Assembly: GCA_024867545.1 (NCBI GenBank)
Contig: JANFNE010000010.1
Span: 682,001-746,000 of the forward strand
DNA from: Phytopythium helicoides
Lineage: Eukaryota > Oomycota > Peronosporomycetes > Pythiales > Pythiaceae
Length of the DNA stretch: 64,000 nt
Reading direction: 5' to 3'
Position numbers and translations under genes: made by a program. The stretch's first letter is position 1. Every line of letters begins with the position of its first letter. Shown piece by piece: positions 10,173 to 24,800 of the stretch. The notes under the pieces are model-generated. The model worked only from the letters and a program-made list of their open reading frames with translations. It was not told where the DNA came from and made no database searches.

Positions 10173-11437
10173 TCAGACCGAATGTTTCGTTGCGTCAAAT
10201 TTGCTGATATCGTACCCTTTTGGAACGTTGGGGGCCACCGTATCGCAAAGCGTACCGAGGCGCGGCGACTGGTACATCGCTAGTAAATTTCCTAGGACGT
10301 CAGTCGCATGAACTGCATTCGCGGGCACCCCTTGCGTCGAACATAGAAATGAAACGTTTTCGTGAAGCATTTCCACTGCTCGCGCGAAGCCTGGACTCCC
10401 ATCTGGGTAGAGCGTGTGGCACCCCGCGCCTTCGCTTGTGTTGCCAATGGTTGAAAACGACCCGTTGAACTCCATTGGATGCGGGTACGTGACTTTCAGA
10501 TACTTGATCAAGCACTGCAGCAGGTGGATGATCTTCCCCATTGCTGCTGCCGCAACTTCAGGCGGCATGTTTCCGTAACGTCCTGATATCGGGAGCGGAA
10601 TGCCCGTGATTGTGCGAAAAAATGGAGTTGAGCGACGTGTAGACCCTCGACGAACCGCACCACCACTGCTTCTAGGTGGTGCGGAGTAGTCAGGTGAAGA
10701 ATCCATAAACTCGTCAACGGGATCCTCGTCCTCGTCATTTTGCTCAGGGATAAGTGCAAAGAACGCGAACAACTCGCGGATCTTCTCTCCACGCGCTCGT
10801 GCAGCATTCTGCGTGCAGATGTCGTTAGCAGAAGGAACCTCCGTCTCGTCCGTTTCAAGAGTCCAACACAGCTTTACCTCGTTGGCCCACTGCAGCTGGA
10901 AGTCCAGGCACTCGAGCACTGGCTGGTGCCAGTCGTGCACCCGCTGTCTCTCGCTCTTGAGCTTCTGCTGACTTGCTACCAGCAGCTGTGTACGCTCATC
11001 TAGCGCAGCCGCCCGCTCAACAAGTGCAATCCGCTCTGTAATGTTGCCACGGGACGTCAGCTTACAGAAGAGCTGCAACAATCCCGCAATGCCTCCGGAG
11101 CAACGGACCGGAGCAAAGCTTCTCCCGCACGCGCATGACCTTCTCCGCCAGTGCCTCAACCTTCCGCATCCGGTCGTCCAGCTCTCGCTCGGCGCTCAGC
11201 AGCTGCAGCTTGGACTGCCACGGCAAAATGTCAGCAGCAGCTTCAAGAACAAAGCAGGACATTGTCTCCACTTCTCCCTACGGCGAGCGCGGCCTCGGAC
11301 TTGGTGCGCAGCACGGCGACGTCCGCGTGCAGCGCCTTGAGCATCGTGCGCCGCGGCTGCAGCTGGTCGGACGCGCACTGCGCGCAGCAGAAGGTGGCGC
11401 GGCGCGTCCGGCACAGTGCGCACTCGGCCGTGGCCAT
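10173..11437 (-). CDS. ATG14: ATG14/Barkor-like subunit of the autophagy PI3-kinase complex
   Basis: Three exons: the first from the ATG at 11437 to about 11283, the second about 11217-11120, the third from about 11034 to the stop at 10173. Exon 1 has CALCRTRRATFCCAQC, the paired Cys motif at the N-terminus of ATG14/Barkor. Exon 2 and the start of exon 3 are heptad-rich and predicted coiled coil (LSAERELDDRMRKVEALAEK). The large exon carries the UVRAG/ATG14 core, with LPISGRYGNMPPEVAAAAMG and IKYLKVTYPHPMEFNGSFST. ATG14 joins VPS34, VPS15 and Beclin 1 to make PI3P at autophagosome sites. The Cys motif favours ATG14 over UVRAG. Length, about 390 residues, is short for the animal protein but fits protists. 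Confidence 0.8.
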
Positions 11438-11613
11438 TTTCAAGTGTTCTCGACTCGGCAGGACGATAAATATTTACGGTTTCGCAACGTGCTCATGGAG
11501 CACTTCAAGGTGGCAAGAACGTCATGGAGGACAAGCTGAAGCAACGGGTTCCATTCGCTATGCGATCGCTAACGACGTCCACCGGCTGTTGGTTTTGAAG
11601 ATGCATGTCCGAC

Positions 11614-12677
11614 TTATAGCGAGCCGAGAGGCCGACCGGTGCCCCAGGCGTAGCCGCCGCCCATTCCGCCCTGCTGGGCAGCAGCAGCAGCTCCAGCTGG
11701 GCCGCGGGCTCCGATAATTGGCGTCGCGCCGAAGGTCTGGGGAGAGGGAAAGAGACGAACGCTGTTGTGTGTCGTTCATGAGTGCAATCGCCATTAGATC
11801 CCGATCAGTGGCAGGCGCAACCAAGTGTTTTAGAGCGACGTACAAGATGGCCGGCGTCTGGATGAGGTTCCAGCCCTTGGTCGTGGGGAGCACCTCGAGC
11901 AGGAAGTAGTACAGGTGTCCAGCGACGACGCCCATGAAGTCCATCATGGGGTTGCCACCGATCAGCACTGTGAACGCCATGAGCGCCCATGGGAGGTACA
12001 GCCCCTCAAAACTGAATCCTGGATCACAGCAAAGAGGGTGAGCTTGGAATCCTTCGCAAACATGACGATGACGGATGGACCAACTCACCCCAGATGGCCA
12101 CTGGCTGCGTCGGGTTACGGCGGCTCCAGACGTAGAGGATCATGAAGATCAGCGCCGAGCCGAGGAACGGTAGCTCCATGAAGAAGGCGATGACCTGCAC
12201 GCGTCGACTTTTGCTTAAGATCCCGTCTCAAATCGGCGCGCAAGACTAGATACGCACCCAGAGCACGCAGGCGCCGAAGAAGAGCATGAAGGCATAGTCC
12301 GCAGTGGGCCCTCCCCCGCTCGGGAACGGGTCCTGCTCCAGCCGCGACGAGTAGTTGGTCCTGTCGCCAATCAAGTCACAGAGCAGACACGAGTCCTCCA
12401 GGGTGAGTACTTGGCGCTGACTCGCAGCGCTCAGCAAGCAGACGTACAGGATCATGAGCTGCATGAGGAAGGGGAAGCTGAACTTGCCGAGGAACATGAA
12501 GCACGTGGGCAGGCGCCAGAGCTGGAAGCGCGACCAGACGAGCTCGAAGTCGAGGTACAGCGACAGCGGGTTGAGCAGCCCGAAGGTGCTGAGCAGCGTG
12601 AAGAGGAAGCAGACCGACAGGTACGAGCGCGTGAGCTGCGGGAGCCCGTAGTACCACGCCTCGATGCCCTGCGCCAT
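11614..12677 (-). CDS. Derlin (Der1-like ER-associated degradation protein)
   Basis: Start at 12677 (MAQGIEAWYYGLPQLTRSYL); stop at 11614. The first exon runs to about 12259. A second near 12197-12090 reads VIAFFMELPFLGSALIFMIL and then VWSRRNPTQPVAIWG. A third near 12018-11840 has GLYLPWALMAF and VVAGHLYYFLLEVLP. A last exon from about 11733 ends with an Ala/Gly/Gln-rich tail, GGYAWGTGRPLGSL. The WSR motif and GxxxG region (MDFMGVVAGH) are Derlin signatures. Four to six membrane segments are evident, consistent with the rhomboid-like fold in the ER membrane where Derlins help extract misfolded proteins. A segment QVLTLEDSCLLCDLIGD after the third helix is extra for the family; it may be a retained in-frame intron. 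Confidence 0.88.
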
Positions 12678-12896
12678 GGTCAGCTTGGTCGTCTGCGAGC
12701 TTGCTTGGTCGTCGCTTTGGCTCGGTGAGGATCGAGGCCGACTTACGTGGAAGCTCATGCCGTTTCGAAGCGGGGTGTGGACCACGTGAAATTGAGATTG
12801 GGGGCTTGCTCTATTTGTTACGAATCGGATACAAACATGCATGGCTACAGATGTAACTGGGAGCGTTTTCGAACCTAACGACGCGTGTCAAGGCGG

Positions 12897-15800
12897 TCAA
12901 GCGATCCGTGTCAAGGCAGTCGAGTTGAACACCTCGACGGTTTTCTTGAGCGCCTCGGCGAGGGGAGCGACGACAAAGTCGGGCGTGTCGCGACACCCGA
13001 TCTCGAGGCGGGAGGCGGCTGTGGGCACGAAGAAGCGAGTGCCGCGCGAGTGCCGCATGCCCTTGCCGGCGGCGTGCGCGAGCGATGACTGCCACATCTC
13101 GAACTCGTGCGGCGACGGCGCCACGAGCACAATCTCCGACTGCACGCGCTCCAACACCTGCCCGCCATCCAACTGCAGAGTTACCAGTGGCTGGTGGCGG
13201 GCTGCGTTCGTTATGCGGATGCTCAGCACAGACGGACTCGCGTCCGTCTCTAGCCGGACGTTGCCCAGCGGAATGATGCCACGCAGGTTCTTGCGACTTG
13301 AAAAGTAGTACAGGCAGTTGCGGCTGAGCACAAACCAGCGCTTGACAGTTGTAAATCCACCCTTCTTGAGCATGAAGCCGTTCAGACTTGTGTCCGACGG
13401 CCATAGCTCCTGCTCCTCGGCCGTCGCAGACCCAAAGCTGTGCCACATGACGTCCAAGAAAACACTCATGTCGCGCTCGTGCGAATCCAGAGCCTTCAGC
13501 GAAGGTCGAAGGCGCGGACCAGTCGGAAGACTGTCTACGCCGACGCTCAGGTGCAAGCAAATGCGTGATCCCCGCGACCACTCAACTCGGTAGATATAGC
13601 GCAGTGGCGTCATCCACTCGACGACTGGGTTCGCAAACGACCCGACGTTGATGTACAACACGCGCTCCTCTGTCACAATCAGCCAGTGATTCAGCTGCAC
13701 CTTGAGCTTGGAGACATCACTAGCCGAGTCGATGGTGTCGATGACGCTCTGCGGGGTTGCTGAGGGCATTGAGTGCACATCGTCGTCATCGTCGGAGTAG
13801 TCTTTGTCCATTTGCACAAGCTCGTCTGCACTCTCGAACGTAATTCGAATGGGACGCGCTGTCCCGCGTAGCAGTGCCAATGTTTCGTGAAATCCAATAC
13901 CACGTACATCAACTCCACCGATGCCAACAATGCAGTCGCCCTCTTGGAGAACTTGCTGCCCTGGGAGCAGCTTCGTCTTGACAGTCGTATGCGCTCTTGC
14001 GCGCTCATCAAATGCCTTGATCGACACATTCTCGCAGTAGAAGTCAGTCTCGAGGTCCATACCCAACTTCTTCTCGAAGAAAAGCACGTCGTAGACCAAC
14101 TTTCGACGGCCGATATCTTCCAAGTCGGCTCGTTTCTCATCATTTCTCTGCAGACTACGTCGAAGCGAGTCTGTGCGCTCACGACACGAGTCCGTCTTTT
14201 TCCGTCGGCGATCCCTCGCTTCTTTCGTCAATTCCGAAGCCGCAACAGACTGAAGCACCTCATTGTAGAACACGATTTTCTCGCCAGAAAGCCTTGCACC
14301 ACCCGTCTTCTTCAGCAAATCGTAAGCTATTGCGTCTGCTTCCTTGTAGCACTTGAGCTCATTGTATCGTCCGAACACTCGAGGCCGACGAACTCGGCGC
14401 ATATACTGTCCGTGGTTCAGGGATCGGTTGCGAACGCCCTGGCTTGCTCGGGACGCAAAGTCGAATATGCCTGCGACTGGTTTGACCGGGAGTCCAATGA
14501 TACCGGTGATGGTGCCCTTTACAAAACCCACAGCGCCGCTCTCTTGCGCACCGCGCACGGGACCCAGCACCAAACCTGTCACGCCTTCATACACTCCGAG
14601 ACTCAGCTCTTTCGAGCCCTGCACAATTCCTTCTCGAATACCTCGGACGTGTCGGCGTCTCGCTCGTGCACGAATCTGTTGGTAGTGGTCGTCCATGCTC
14701 ATGGTTGCAAGACCCTGGCCAAAAGTGCCCGAGATCTTGCTCGCTGCATCAAATGTGCCGTCGAGCGTGTTTGACACTAAACTCGCAGTTCCTTTCGCAA
14801 GGCCTTTGCTGAAGCCCTTTCCACCCACCTTCAGACCCTCTAGAGGCTCGTACACAAAATCACGCACTCCTGTGCCGATGTGGTCGAGGAATCCAACCGG
14901 GTTTCCGAGGAAGTCGAACGACCCCAGAATTTTGTGTAGTTGCTTCCACAGCTGCCGCGTGTAGTATTTGCTGACGCGTCTCGTCAGATCACCACTTGTC
15001 CCGAAGGCATGCTCGATCATGAGCGCATTGAGACGCACGGGGGCGTTATCCAGATCGGGCACGTGCATTGCAAGGCTTGGAATTGCCCACGTCCCCGCTG
15101 TTGTAGATTGACTGCCATCGTCTCCACCGTTCACTACCATTTTGCTGCTACCAAGTGACGCAGGCAAGGAGGCGGTTCGTCGATAGGCATCATCCCCATG
15201 GATAGAGTTACTGCTCGCCCTGCTGAATTGCTGGTGAAACTTGCTTGATGCTTGACTCCCCACACCAGACTTGAAATTTGCAGCTTGTCGAAGTAGAAGA
15301 GTTGAACGAGCTTGAAGGACGTCGCTGCGATACGTGATGTCGAACTCGATTGGGTGCACATGTAGTAGAGCGAAGTACACCTTTCGTACATCGTTGTTGG
15401 AGGTGGAGGTGTACACGATAAGGCTTTTGAGCGGGTCCAACTCATCTCCCTGAGTATTCTCCTTGAACTCGACAAGCGCTTCGGTCATTGTTTCGATCGG
15501 GATACTCTTCATTTGGATTTCCCCACCACGCTTCTGTGACTTGTGCTGACTGTACGACTGGGACATCTGGTATCAAGCATGGCACACGTTATGAATTCGA
15601 TCAAATACCGGTCAAACTCATTGCATCAAACTACGTACCGCATTCAGGAACGCGCGAGCTGACACCACCAGCTCTTCGTCGAGCTGGGTGATGACAGGGT
15701 ACAGCCAAAACGAGCAGTGCTCAAAGTAGTCAGTACTGCCCTGTTCGTTGGACCAAGTGCAGCAAAAGTGCATTGCCGCCACGTTGGCTTGGCGGAACTT

Positions 15801-18800
15801 GCAGTCTGCACACACAAAGAGGTTCTGGTCGCCAACAAGACCAGTCGTGGTCCCATCTTCGAGCTCAGAGACACTCGCATTGGAACCAACAACTTCGCCC
15901 ACCATTGCTGCGAGATCCTCCTCTAGATCGCTTCGAGACTGCTTTCTTGGGGCCAAGTTGGCTCCTGCACTGCTTGATTGAACTCGAGGACACAACAGCT
16001 TGCTAAACGTAGCCTCCGATGTCTGGTTATCGATTTGAACATCATCCAACGTCATCTTCAAGCGCATCTTGGAGTTAACACGAGAATAGTGGACGCTAAT
16101 ACCTCCGAAGTATAGGTATACCAGCTCCATCGGAAGCTCATTCACACAAGAAATCCCAAAGCCGTCGATGCGAAGGTGCAGCCCCAAACCAGTATTGAGC
16201 GAGTCCGCTGGGTTAGTCGAGGTCTCGCTCGCTGTGGGAGAGCTCGATGTCGACGCAGAGCTTGCCAGCTCGAGCTTGCTTTCCTTTTCGTCAAAGTCTT
16301 CTTCACCGCCTTCAAACAGCTCGAGAACCTTCGTTGGGCCATCAGCACGTACGCGTACGTGGACGTAGGTTTTCGCGTTCTGAACAACCATTGGCCCCTG
16401 AGAGCTACCGGTATCTCTGACAAGTGCCCGCGACGACTTCGGAGGCGCATTGGCACTCGTCAACTCGTGCTCCTCCTCTGTCTCTTGATTCTCACTCCGC
16501 ATGTGGTTGCGTGCAGCCATCCGAAGCCGACGGACCCATATCTTGGCTGCCTTAGGGTTTTTTGCCTTCAGGTCGTAGCACTTCGTGGCTGTCACGATCG
16601 AAAACTGCGTTGAACCCGGCACTTTTTGCTGTGGGCGATCACTTGGCAGTTTGCTTCTTGTGGACACCGAAAAGTCTGTCATTGACATGACTTCACTCGT
16701 GCGGTATGTGTCATCTTCTGACTCCATTGAATCAGTGTCATCCCCCATGTTGAATGAATCAACACTATACCAAACAGATGAAGAGCACTGAAAGCTTAAT
16801 GACGGTAGCGCCTTCACCGCGCCACCTGCCAAACTTGGTGGGAGTGATTTAAGTACTCCGAGTGTAAGCATCTCTTGGGCCGTCGAAAATGCCTGGGCCT
16901 TCGACATTCCGCCTGGAGCCTCTGACATCAAGAAGTCCACAAGGTCGTTGCCGTTGACGTAAAACCCCTTGCGTTGAAGAACTGGCTGTGAATTGTTGTG
17001 GCCGCTTTCGTCGAAGTGGTTGCTCACAAACTGTTCAGACTTCTCACCAAGAACACTTGATGCCGTCATTGATACAGCAAGGCGCACCACCTCTCGTGTT
17101 CTCTCATCCTCATCCTCTTCATCATCGTCATCACCTGCTCCGAGCTGACGTGATGAGCCACCGAAGAGGGAAGATACCAAACCATTTAGTGAGATAAATC
17201 CGGTCTTCGAAGGAGCCTCCGCAGCCTTCTCGAAGATTGCCACATTGCCCGCACCCGGCACATCTGATCCAGAACGAAGATCGATCACCCCGAGCAACTC
17301 TTGATCCGTGTCGTTGGCAAAGTAGTACAGCATGTGCTCGTACAGTCGGAAGTATTTTTTGTTCCACTTGAGAAGGCTGTCTTTCTTGAGCAAGTACCCT
17401 TTCTGCTCCGGTTTCAGGAACAATTCGGATGGAAGCGAACGATGCAGCTGAATACGCTTGTGAGTCGCCATCTCATCCAAGTTGTACTCACGGATTTCGA
17501 CTGCATCTTTTCTGAGTCGCCGTCTTTCGATGTGGACGAGGTCACTCGCATGAAGCGCACTTGTAGCGCCCGTGATGCCGACGAAGAGCTACTAGCATAA
17601 GCTAGATCCTGGTTCGACGAAGATGAAACCTTCTCTGAGCCACTAAGCTTGTCCCACGAGTATGGACACGACGACCGCGGCAGCAATTCGTCATAATTCT
17701 TGTCTCCTCCCCAGTTGCTTTGCTTGTATTGGATCCGGAAGGACGTCATGTTGTCAATTCGATAGGGAGGAAAGCGGCGCGACTCTTCTCGGAACACAAG
17801 TGCGATCGAACCGCCCACCATCTCGATCTGACATTGAAGAATGTATACTTGTGATGGGTCGTCGCTGTCGCGAAGTTTCAAGTATGTTGTTCCAAGAGAA
17901 TTGATTCGGAAGCTGCCACTCCAGCTGTACCGATGGAGCATCGTAACTTCGAGCAGTTTCTCGCGGCTAGCACTTGGCCAGTGAAATGGAACAAGTGCGT
18001 TGGCTTCCAGCTTGTATGTCTGGGGTACGTTAACTTGGCGGTACTTGATTATATCTTGAGTCCGATTGATCAACACATAGCGGGGAACAATTGTTGCGAC
18101 AATAGTTTCCGAAAACCGGCCAGTGCCATAGGAACTCCAGAGTGCAATCTCTTGCGATCCCTTGCGTAGCTCACTACCTTCCTCTTGACTGAATACTTCG
18201 TTCGTGAGACTAATCACCTGCGCGACGCCAGAGTTACCCATTGCATTTCGATTCAGACGAATCACATCGGACCAAGGAGATGCGTCCGACTTGATTCGAA
18301 GGACGTCCCAATTCTTTCCACCCTTGCTGTACGCGAGAACATCTCCCCATGCCATTGGCCGCCGCTGAGCGGGATTTGTGCGCATTGAGCTAGACACCAA
18401 TGATCGCGGAGTCATGTGGTGCGAGCTAGCAGTGCTCTGCTCATCATAGAGTCGAATTGTTGTCATCGTCATCTTATGACATAGATGCAGGCCGTGAGCT
18501 CGTCCTCGCTTCTCCAGTTTGGCTGACATGGGAATCATTTGCCCATACCATCGCTCTCCTTCTGGTCGGCCGGCGCTGCGAAGCGAGACGAACCTAGGGA
18601 GTGCGAGCTCGTAGAAATCAAAGTCCTCTACATCGAGCACCCCGAAGAACCCACACTTGATGCAAACTTGCTCGAAAACCTCTGACATGAGCATCCCCGC
18701 GTAAACCTCAATCAAGACGCATGCAAAGCGATTGTGTGGAAGGTAGACTTGCAAAGGGCGAGATTTCCCAGTGTAAGCCTTGACACCTGGAGACGTTCGT

Positions 18801-21800
18801 CCAACCAGTGCCGTAGCACCCAGAGCACGAGTCGACGTTGGGTCGTATGAAAACATGTCTTGGGATCTGGTCGAATCGAGACCTGATGTGACAGCAAATC
18901 CGGGGCGAGATCGAGTCGAGTTCGCACTAACTATTCCTGCAGCTGCTAGTAAATCCCCCTCTGAACCTGGAGTTTGCATGCGGTGCATGGAGCGAACCAC
19001 GCCCGACGAAGGAAGAGATCCTGGAGTCTCGGATTCCAATACAGTAGATTCCTCAACCTCATGAATATCGAAATCTTCGCTATCCGCAGGTGACAACGGT
19101 GGTGGCGGATTTGCACCATTAGGAGAACTGTACGACCCCTCAAGCTCATCACCGCTTGCTGCACCTTCCAACTCCGATCGCAGCTCTTGGGAAGTTCCTA
19201 CTGAAAAAGACATGTTGATATCCCCACGGTGAACGCTAGCTGCAGCGTCTTGGGAAGCCTTGCGCTGGCGGGACGACTTGCGCTTGAGCAACTTGTACCA
19301 ATTGAACGATGCAGCGTTTCTTGGGTCTTTCAAGATGCTTTCTACCTTGATTGCAGTCACACCGAGACAAGTGTCCATACCATATCGAACATTCCGAACT
19401 TCAATAATCACGCGCGCGAGTGCCAGTGTCTTCATATCTTCAGGGAATCTCAGCAGAAGCGTATTTTGAAGACGAGCATCCCACTTTGGGCTGAGCCCGC
19501 CAGAAGGCGAAGGCTTTGTTGTCGCTGAACACACAATACGCATCTCCGGCTTGTCCAGATAGCGATCCTCAGGGTTTTTGAGCGCGTACAATGATGCGCG
19601 AACGTAAGGACTTTGTGCCCCAAAATATTGCGCATTGTACAACTCTCGCGCCTCTCGAATGACCAGGATCAGGGCAACCGGGTTTGAGGCAGCTTTCACT
19701 TTTTGTAGTCGTGTCAATGCAGACTCTCGCGCCGAATCCAAGTGGAACGACATGTTACGCGTCGAGAACGGCATCTTCTCTTCCAGATCTCCGTTGTTTC
19801 GGCGATGGACATACCGCGGAATCGATTCCAACCGACGCGTGGATGAGCTTGCGGAGCTGCAATACTCCAAATCCAAATCGGAATGGTTGACGATCCACAC
19901 AGAGCAAAAAACAATAACATCCCGCCCCGAAAGTTTCACTTGGAGCTGAAGATTAGGCACTGTGCTTTGCTCGCCTGGGACCACCCGATCAAACTGACGC
20001 CCAAGGATGTGGACTGGTTCGATGCTCTCTTTATACGGAACAGTGTATCCAGAATTCTTGGGGTTGATGATCAACCTTGGCTCACTCCAGTTGTAATTCT
20101 CCAGTCGGAACGAGACGTATAGCACACCCGACGACTCAATCTGAAACAATGGAACCACGTTCCCCACTGCCAATATGCCTTCTGCAATGAGCTGCAGCGA
20201 GCCATTGAGTAAGCGATACGCCATCGCTGTTGGCAGGCGGTTATGCAAAGTCAAGTACGGCGCTACAGAAATGTGGAACAGGCTCGAATTCGTGGCCTCG
20301 TAGAGTCCGCGCCGCTGGTTTGCATTGCGAACCTCATCAAGCTCGTAGTTGACATCGTTTAGTGGGTGATTCACCTTGCGCTGGCGGTTTTGTTCCGAGA
20401 ACACATGGAGAAAGTCGTCTTCAACGTTTTCCATTTCGTCTTCATCCACCTGCGATAGCGTCTCCGTACTCTCGTCGCCAAACGGGGGAGCGATAGGTTC
20501 TTCAGTGTACGAGTATGTCGCTCGCATCAAGTAGTACGCCTCAACATCATAGGTGCTCTTCCATGTCGGAAGATCACGTACGACAAAACCTGACAGTGGA
20601 ACTGCTGACGCCGATCCAGATACGTTTGCTAGTGCGTCCGCCGCTGATTTAAGTTCTTCAATCGTCGAGAACGTCTCAAAGTTGCAGACGCACTCCCCAG
20701 ATCGGATGAACCGCTTGGTATTGACGGATTTGACGACGCGGACTTCGTCGCCAAGTTCCTCCAAACTTGTCGCGAGCGGTGCATACTGCACGTATGGCGA
20801 CGGACGAACACTGATCTTGCTCTGAGGATGAATTAGCTCGAGAGGAACGTGGCAAACCTGCTCTCGGTCCATCATCCATTCCCGCACGCATCCTCCCTCG
20901 CGAGGGGAGAATACCCAGACCATCAAAGGAACCGAAGTCCGATTTTGCAACACAACTTGTGAGTGCAGGCTGATCAACTTGCTTCCATCTGCCTGGATTG
21001 AAATTTCCGCAACGAGAGTTGGAGGGGACAAGTCTTCCTCCACCACTGGATCAAGATCGTCAGCTGCTGACGGGGGAGCGACTGTGCTTTGTGCCTCCCG
21101 CAGAGGGACTGCAACGTGGCCCACGATGTCAACAACGACAGGGTTAACACTCACCCACTTGTTACCGTTCAGCCAAACGGATAGCGTGTGGTTGACTGTC
21201 AGAGCGTTTCGATCGGCATCGCGAATAAAACGATCTGCTGATGTGCTGTCAAAGCTGCGCATGTCACCCTTCTCTCTGCAGTCGACAGCAATCTTCCCGT
21301 TATCCAACACAACTTGCTGAATGAGGTTTCCCTTTCCGCGACGAAAGCTGAACTTGAGCTCCATGCCTGTCTTGTTTTGAACCCAGAATGGTGCTGTGGA
21401 CTTAGAGCCGGTTGTGACGAAGTCTGCTTGCTTCAGTGCATCTGATGACAACAAAGGAGCCATCGCCGGAGTAAGGTTGAAATTCACTGTGTTTGGCAAG
21501 TTGGCGAAGACCTCGACGCGGCTATTCTCCCGCAATGCACGATGAATCCGCATTTGCACAACAAACGGCTCAATGAGCGGCTCCCATCGGTAGATACTAT
21601 TGTTGAAATAGTTGAACGACAGCGTTCCTCCCACCGTTGTAGAGCAATCTTCATCTTGAATGTACTCGCACACAATTTCTCTAAGCTGGAAATCAGCGAT
21701 CGGGATACCCAAACTGTTGTTCACAAGCACAAGGCGGACCTCGCCGACATCACCAAGCAACTTGTCAGCTACATACGCTGGCGCAGGTGCTAATGGTGGC

Positions 21801-24800
21801 GGCGCAGGTGACACGACGGAGCCCGAGCGGTGGGCTCGAGGTGTGCCGCCTTGATTACGTTTTTTCTTCGAGCTTGTCGGAATCCATTTGAGGTAATTAT
21901 CCACGATATTGATGAACAAGTATAAGTCCTGCACAGAGAAGCGTGTCTCCACCGGCGCTAGCACGAAGGAATTCCGTCGGTTCAACGCATGGGAGCCCTC
22001 AATAAAGTGATCGACCACTAGCGTGAATGGGTTTGCTAGAGGGAATGAGACATCAATCTGCAGGACACCAGCGTTAGAAAACAGAGCGTCGTCAACAAAA
22101 GGGAAAAAACATGTACCTGAAGGTCAGGAAGTTGAGAGAAGTAAATCCCGTTTTGGTCGACCTCGATGTGCCATTTGCTGATGTCAGGCAGACCATCGGA
22201 TGCTTGGCTCATTGAGTACGAAGCAGATATGTCCGTGAGCATGACCAACGCACGAGAATCTGTTTTTCCAAAGTCTTCAAGAAGAGAGAAAAGGCAGCCA
22301 TGCGTTGTCAACTGGAAGTCAAGCTTGGCCCAATCCGGTGGTGCTGGCGGCATGAATCCCACGTCGAAGTCGAGGAACTCCCCTTCCGACAATATAGGGC
22401 TCATGAAAAACTGCACGGCCTCCTCAAATGCGGGATACACGACTAGCCAGTTTGTGTTGAAGATTTTCAAGTCGTAAACCACTTCAGTCCACGTTGAAGT
22501 CTGTTTGTACTGCACTTGAAGACCATCACCAGGGATAGGGCGAATTATTTCGGAAGCAGTCTCCGACCGCGTAGGTCGCACATCGATAGCCGTAAAAGAC
22601 AGTCCTGTTGTCGAGAACTCTAGTGAATCATCCGTCCGCATCGTAAACATCAATTCGAGCTGTTCGCAAAACATGTCGACGATTGAATGGTCCTCCGTTG
22701 AGATTCGAAGGGCTGCGTCACCTACCCGAACCGGAACTTGAAGCCATATCGCGTGACAAAACTCGTTTTCATAGTGGTGTCCGCCGCAACGCGAGCACAG
22801 TGGGTAGGTGTCCTCGTCAACAATGAACGATAACTCCTTGAAGTTCTCGTATATCATTCCAAGTAGAGTGACGTACTGTTCGGGACTTGCTCCAATGCTG
22901 AGCTCGTTCAGTGACAGCGTGATATTGAGGTATGTGCTCAGCATAGTCTCCGACAGGCTTTCGGGCTCCCAGTCAATACGCCCTGTCAGCAATGAGTGGT
23001 GAAAAAGAGGCGCTACTGAGTTTGTCGTCATTCCACTCAGATCGACTAGTTCGAACTCAAAAATTCCAACCGAAGATGTCGACAAGTCCTCTTCCCTCTC
23101 GAAACCCAAAAGCATCGTCGCATCGGATGCTGTCCGAGCATCGTGGAACTCTGCATCTTCGCTACCAAACAGTGGTGCGATCAAATGCTGCGACATCCCC
23201 GCAACTGCATCGCGAATGCGGTCAATCGATCCGGACCTTGCACGCATCATACTTGCCCGTGTACTTGTTGGTGCCGACGACAAGAATACATAGCTATCGC
23301 GGCCGCCATGGCTAAAAGCCTCACCCTCAGCTCGTGCAACCTCGATTGCATCTTCGACCTTAGTAAGGTAATTATTGAGATCTTCGAGCTGTTGGTCAAG
23401 CTGCATAATCTTGCCGTGAATAATTTTTACTGCATCTTCGGCAGGCGGGAAGCGATTCGAACCCTTCGTGGAGGTAGTTCTGTGCCTGTTGCGTCGCATT
23501 TTTCAAATCAATGAACAGCTGACTGCGATTGCTGAGTATACGAGCCCGCTGATTCTTGATCTGTCGCTTCATGTTGCGTAGCTCTACCCGACGGGACTGT
23601 TGCGCTTTCGCGACGTGGGCCTCTGAAAGTAGTCCACTTGAAACTCTTCCTTCGTCAGGGAACACCCCAGTCTCCAAAAACTCAGACGCAGAAGGGTCAG
23701 TGCCGCTGCTCCAAAAGCGCGCATTCGTACAGTGGAGGACGATGCTTTCTTGGGAGAAAGAATTTCTCGGCAGAGCTAGAGTCAGATCGTTTGCAACGAG
23801 TTCGACATGCAATGCTGGTGTGGCTAGAGAGAGCGCTCCAGATTTCTGCGCGCTCCTGAGGTATTCTGCCACAACTTCGTCAATTGGCACTGGTAGTCGG
23901 GACATATCGATGGCATATTGTTTGCACACACTCTCGGCTAGCGTGCTAGATATCGATCGGCTCTGCCCGGTGTTCGCCAGGAAAAGCTCTACTACGTGGT
24001 CTGCAACGTAGTGGTGGAATTGCTTGTACACGCGGTGTAAGTATGCGATGCAAACAGATTCAAGACGGACTCGTGCAGCGATATGATCCTGAACGGTGGT
24101 ACCAACTTGGACGGACGGGTTCGCTTTGGTGTAAGTGACAACAAAATCCACGGTGTTGTTTGAGCCCCCAAGCGCAGCGATATCGCTAGCCATCTCAAGA
24201 ATCCCCTGCGGTGCTCCAACGCACCTACGATTTGGCATGACGCTCTCACTTGAAGGCATGACATTTGGAAAGGTCAGATCAGTCACTAGAAGGTTTCGAA
24301 CGCTTCCCTTCAGCTCGATCTGTCCTGGAGGAAGCTTTCCACCTAAGCAGATATCCAGGAGCACTGTCGACGTCTCGAATCGACCGACTTCGGTTTGCTC
24401 TCCATGATTATCAATCTTTCCTGAGCGAGGCCGTGTTTGATCAGGGTGAATGATCACTAGCTCCAACCCTTGCGCGATGCGTGCATTAACCTTCATCTCG
24501 AGCGCTTCTTCTACCAGCTTGCGCGAATTTGTTTGGACACTCAGCTTGCTCATATTGTTTTGAAAGGCATTCAGATCGTATCCGTAGCCGGTGGACAGCA
24601 TGTACCCGAGCTCAAAGGACTCGTTACATCGTCCAAGCCAAAGAACTAGCGTCTCAATTCGAGGGAGAAATACGCGGAGAGAAATCTTTTCACTGAAGAT
24701 ACTTGCTTCAGCTACCTGTTTTACCAGATGGGACTTGGGATCTTCTTGAGAAAACATCTCGTAATTGACGCACACAGCTGGCGTCTCCAGGCGCTGATTT

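Noticed and set aside
13887..14774. 295-codon plus-strand frame inside VPS13
   Set aside because: Antisense to the VPS13-C region, which is strongly conserved; no motif on the plus strand.
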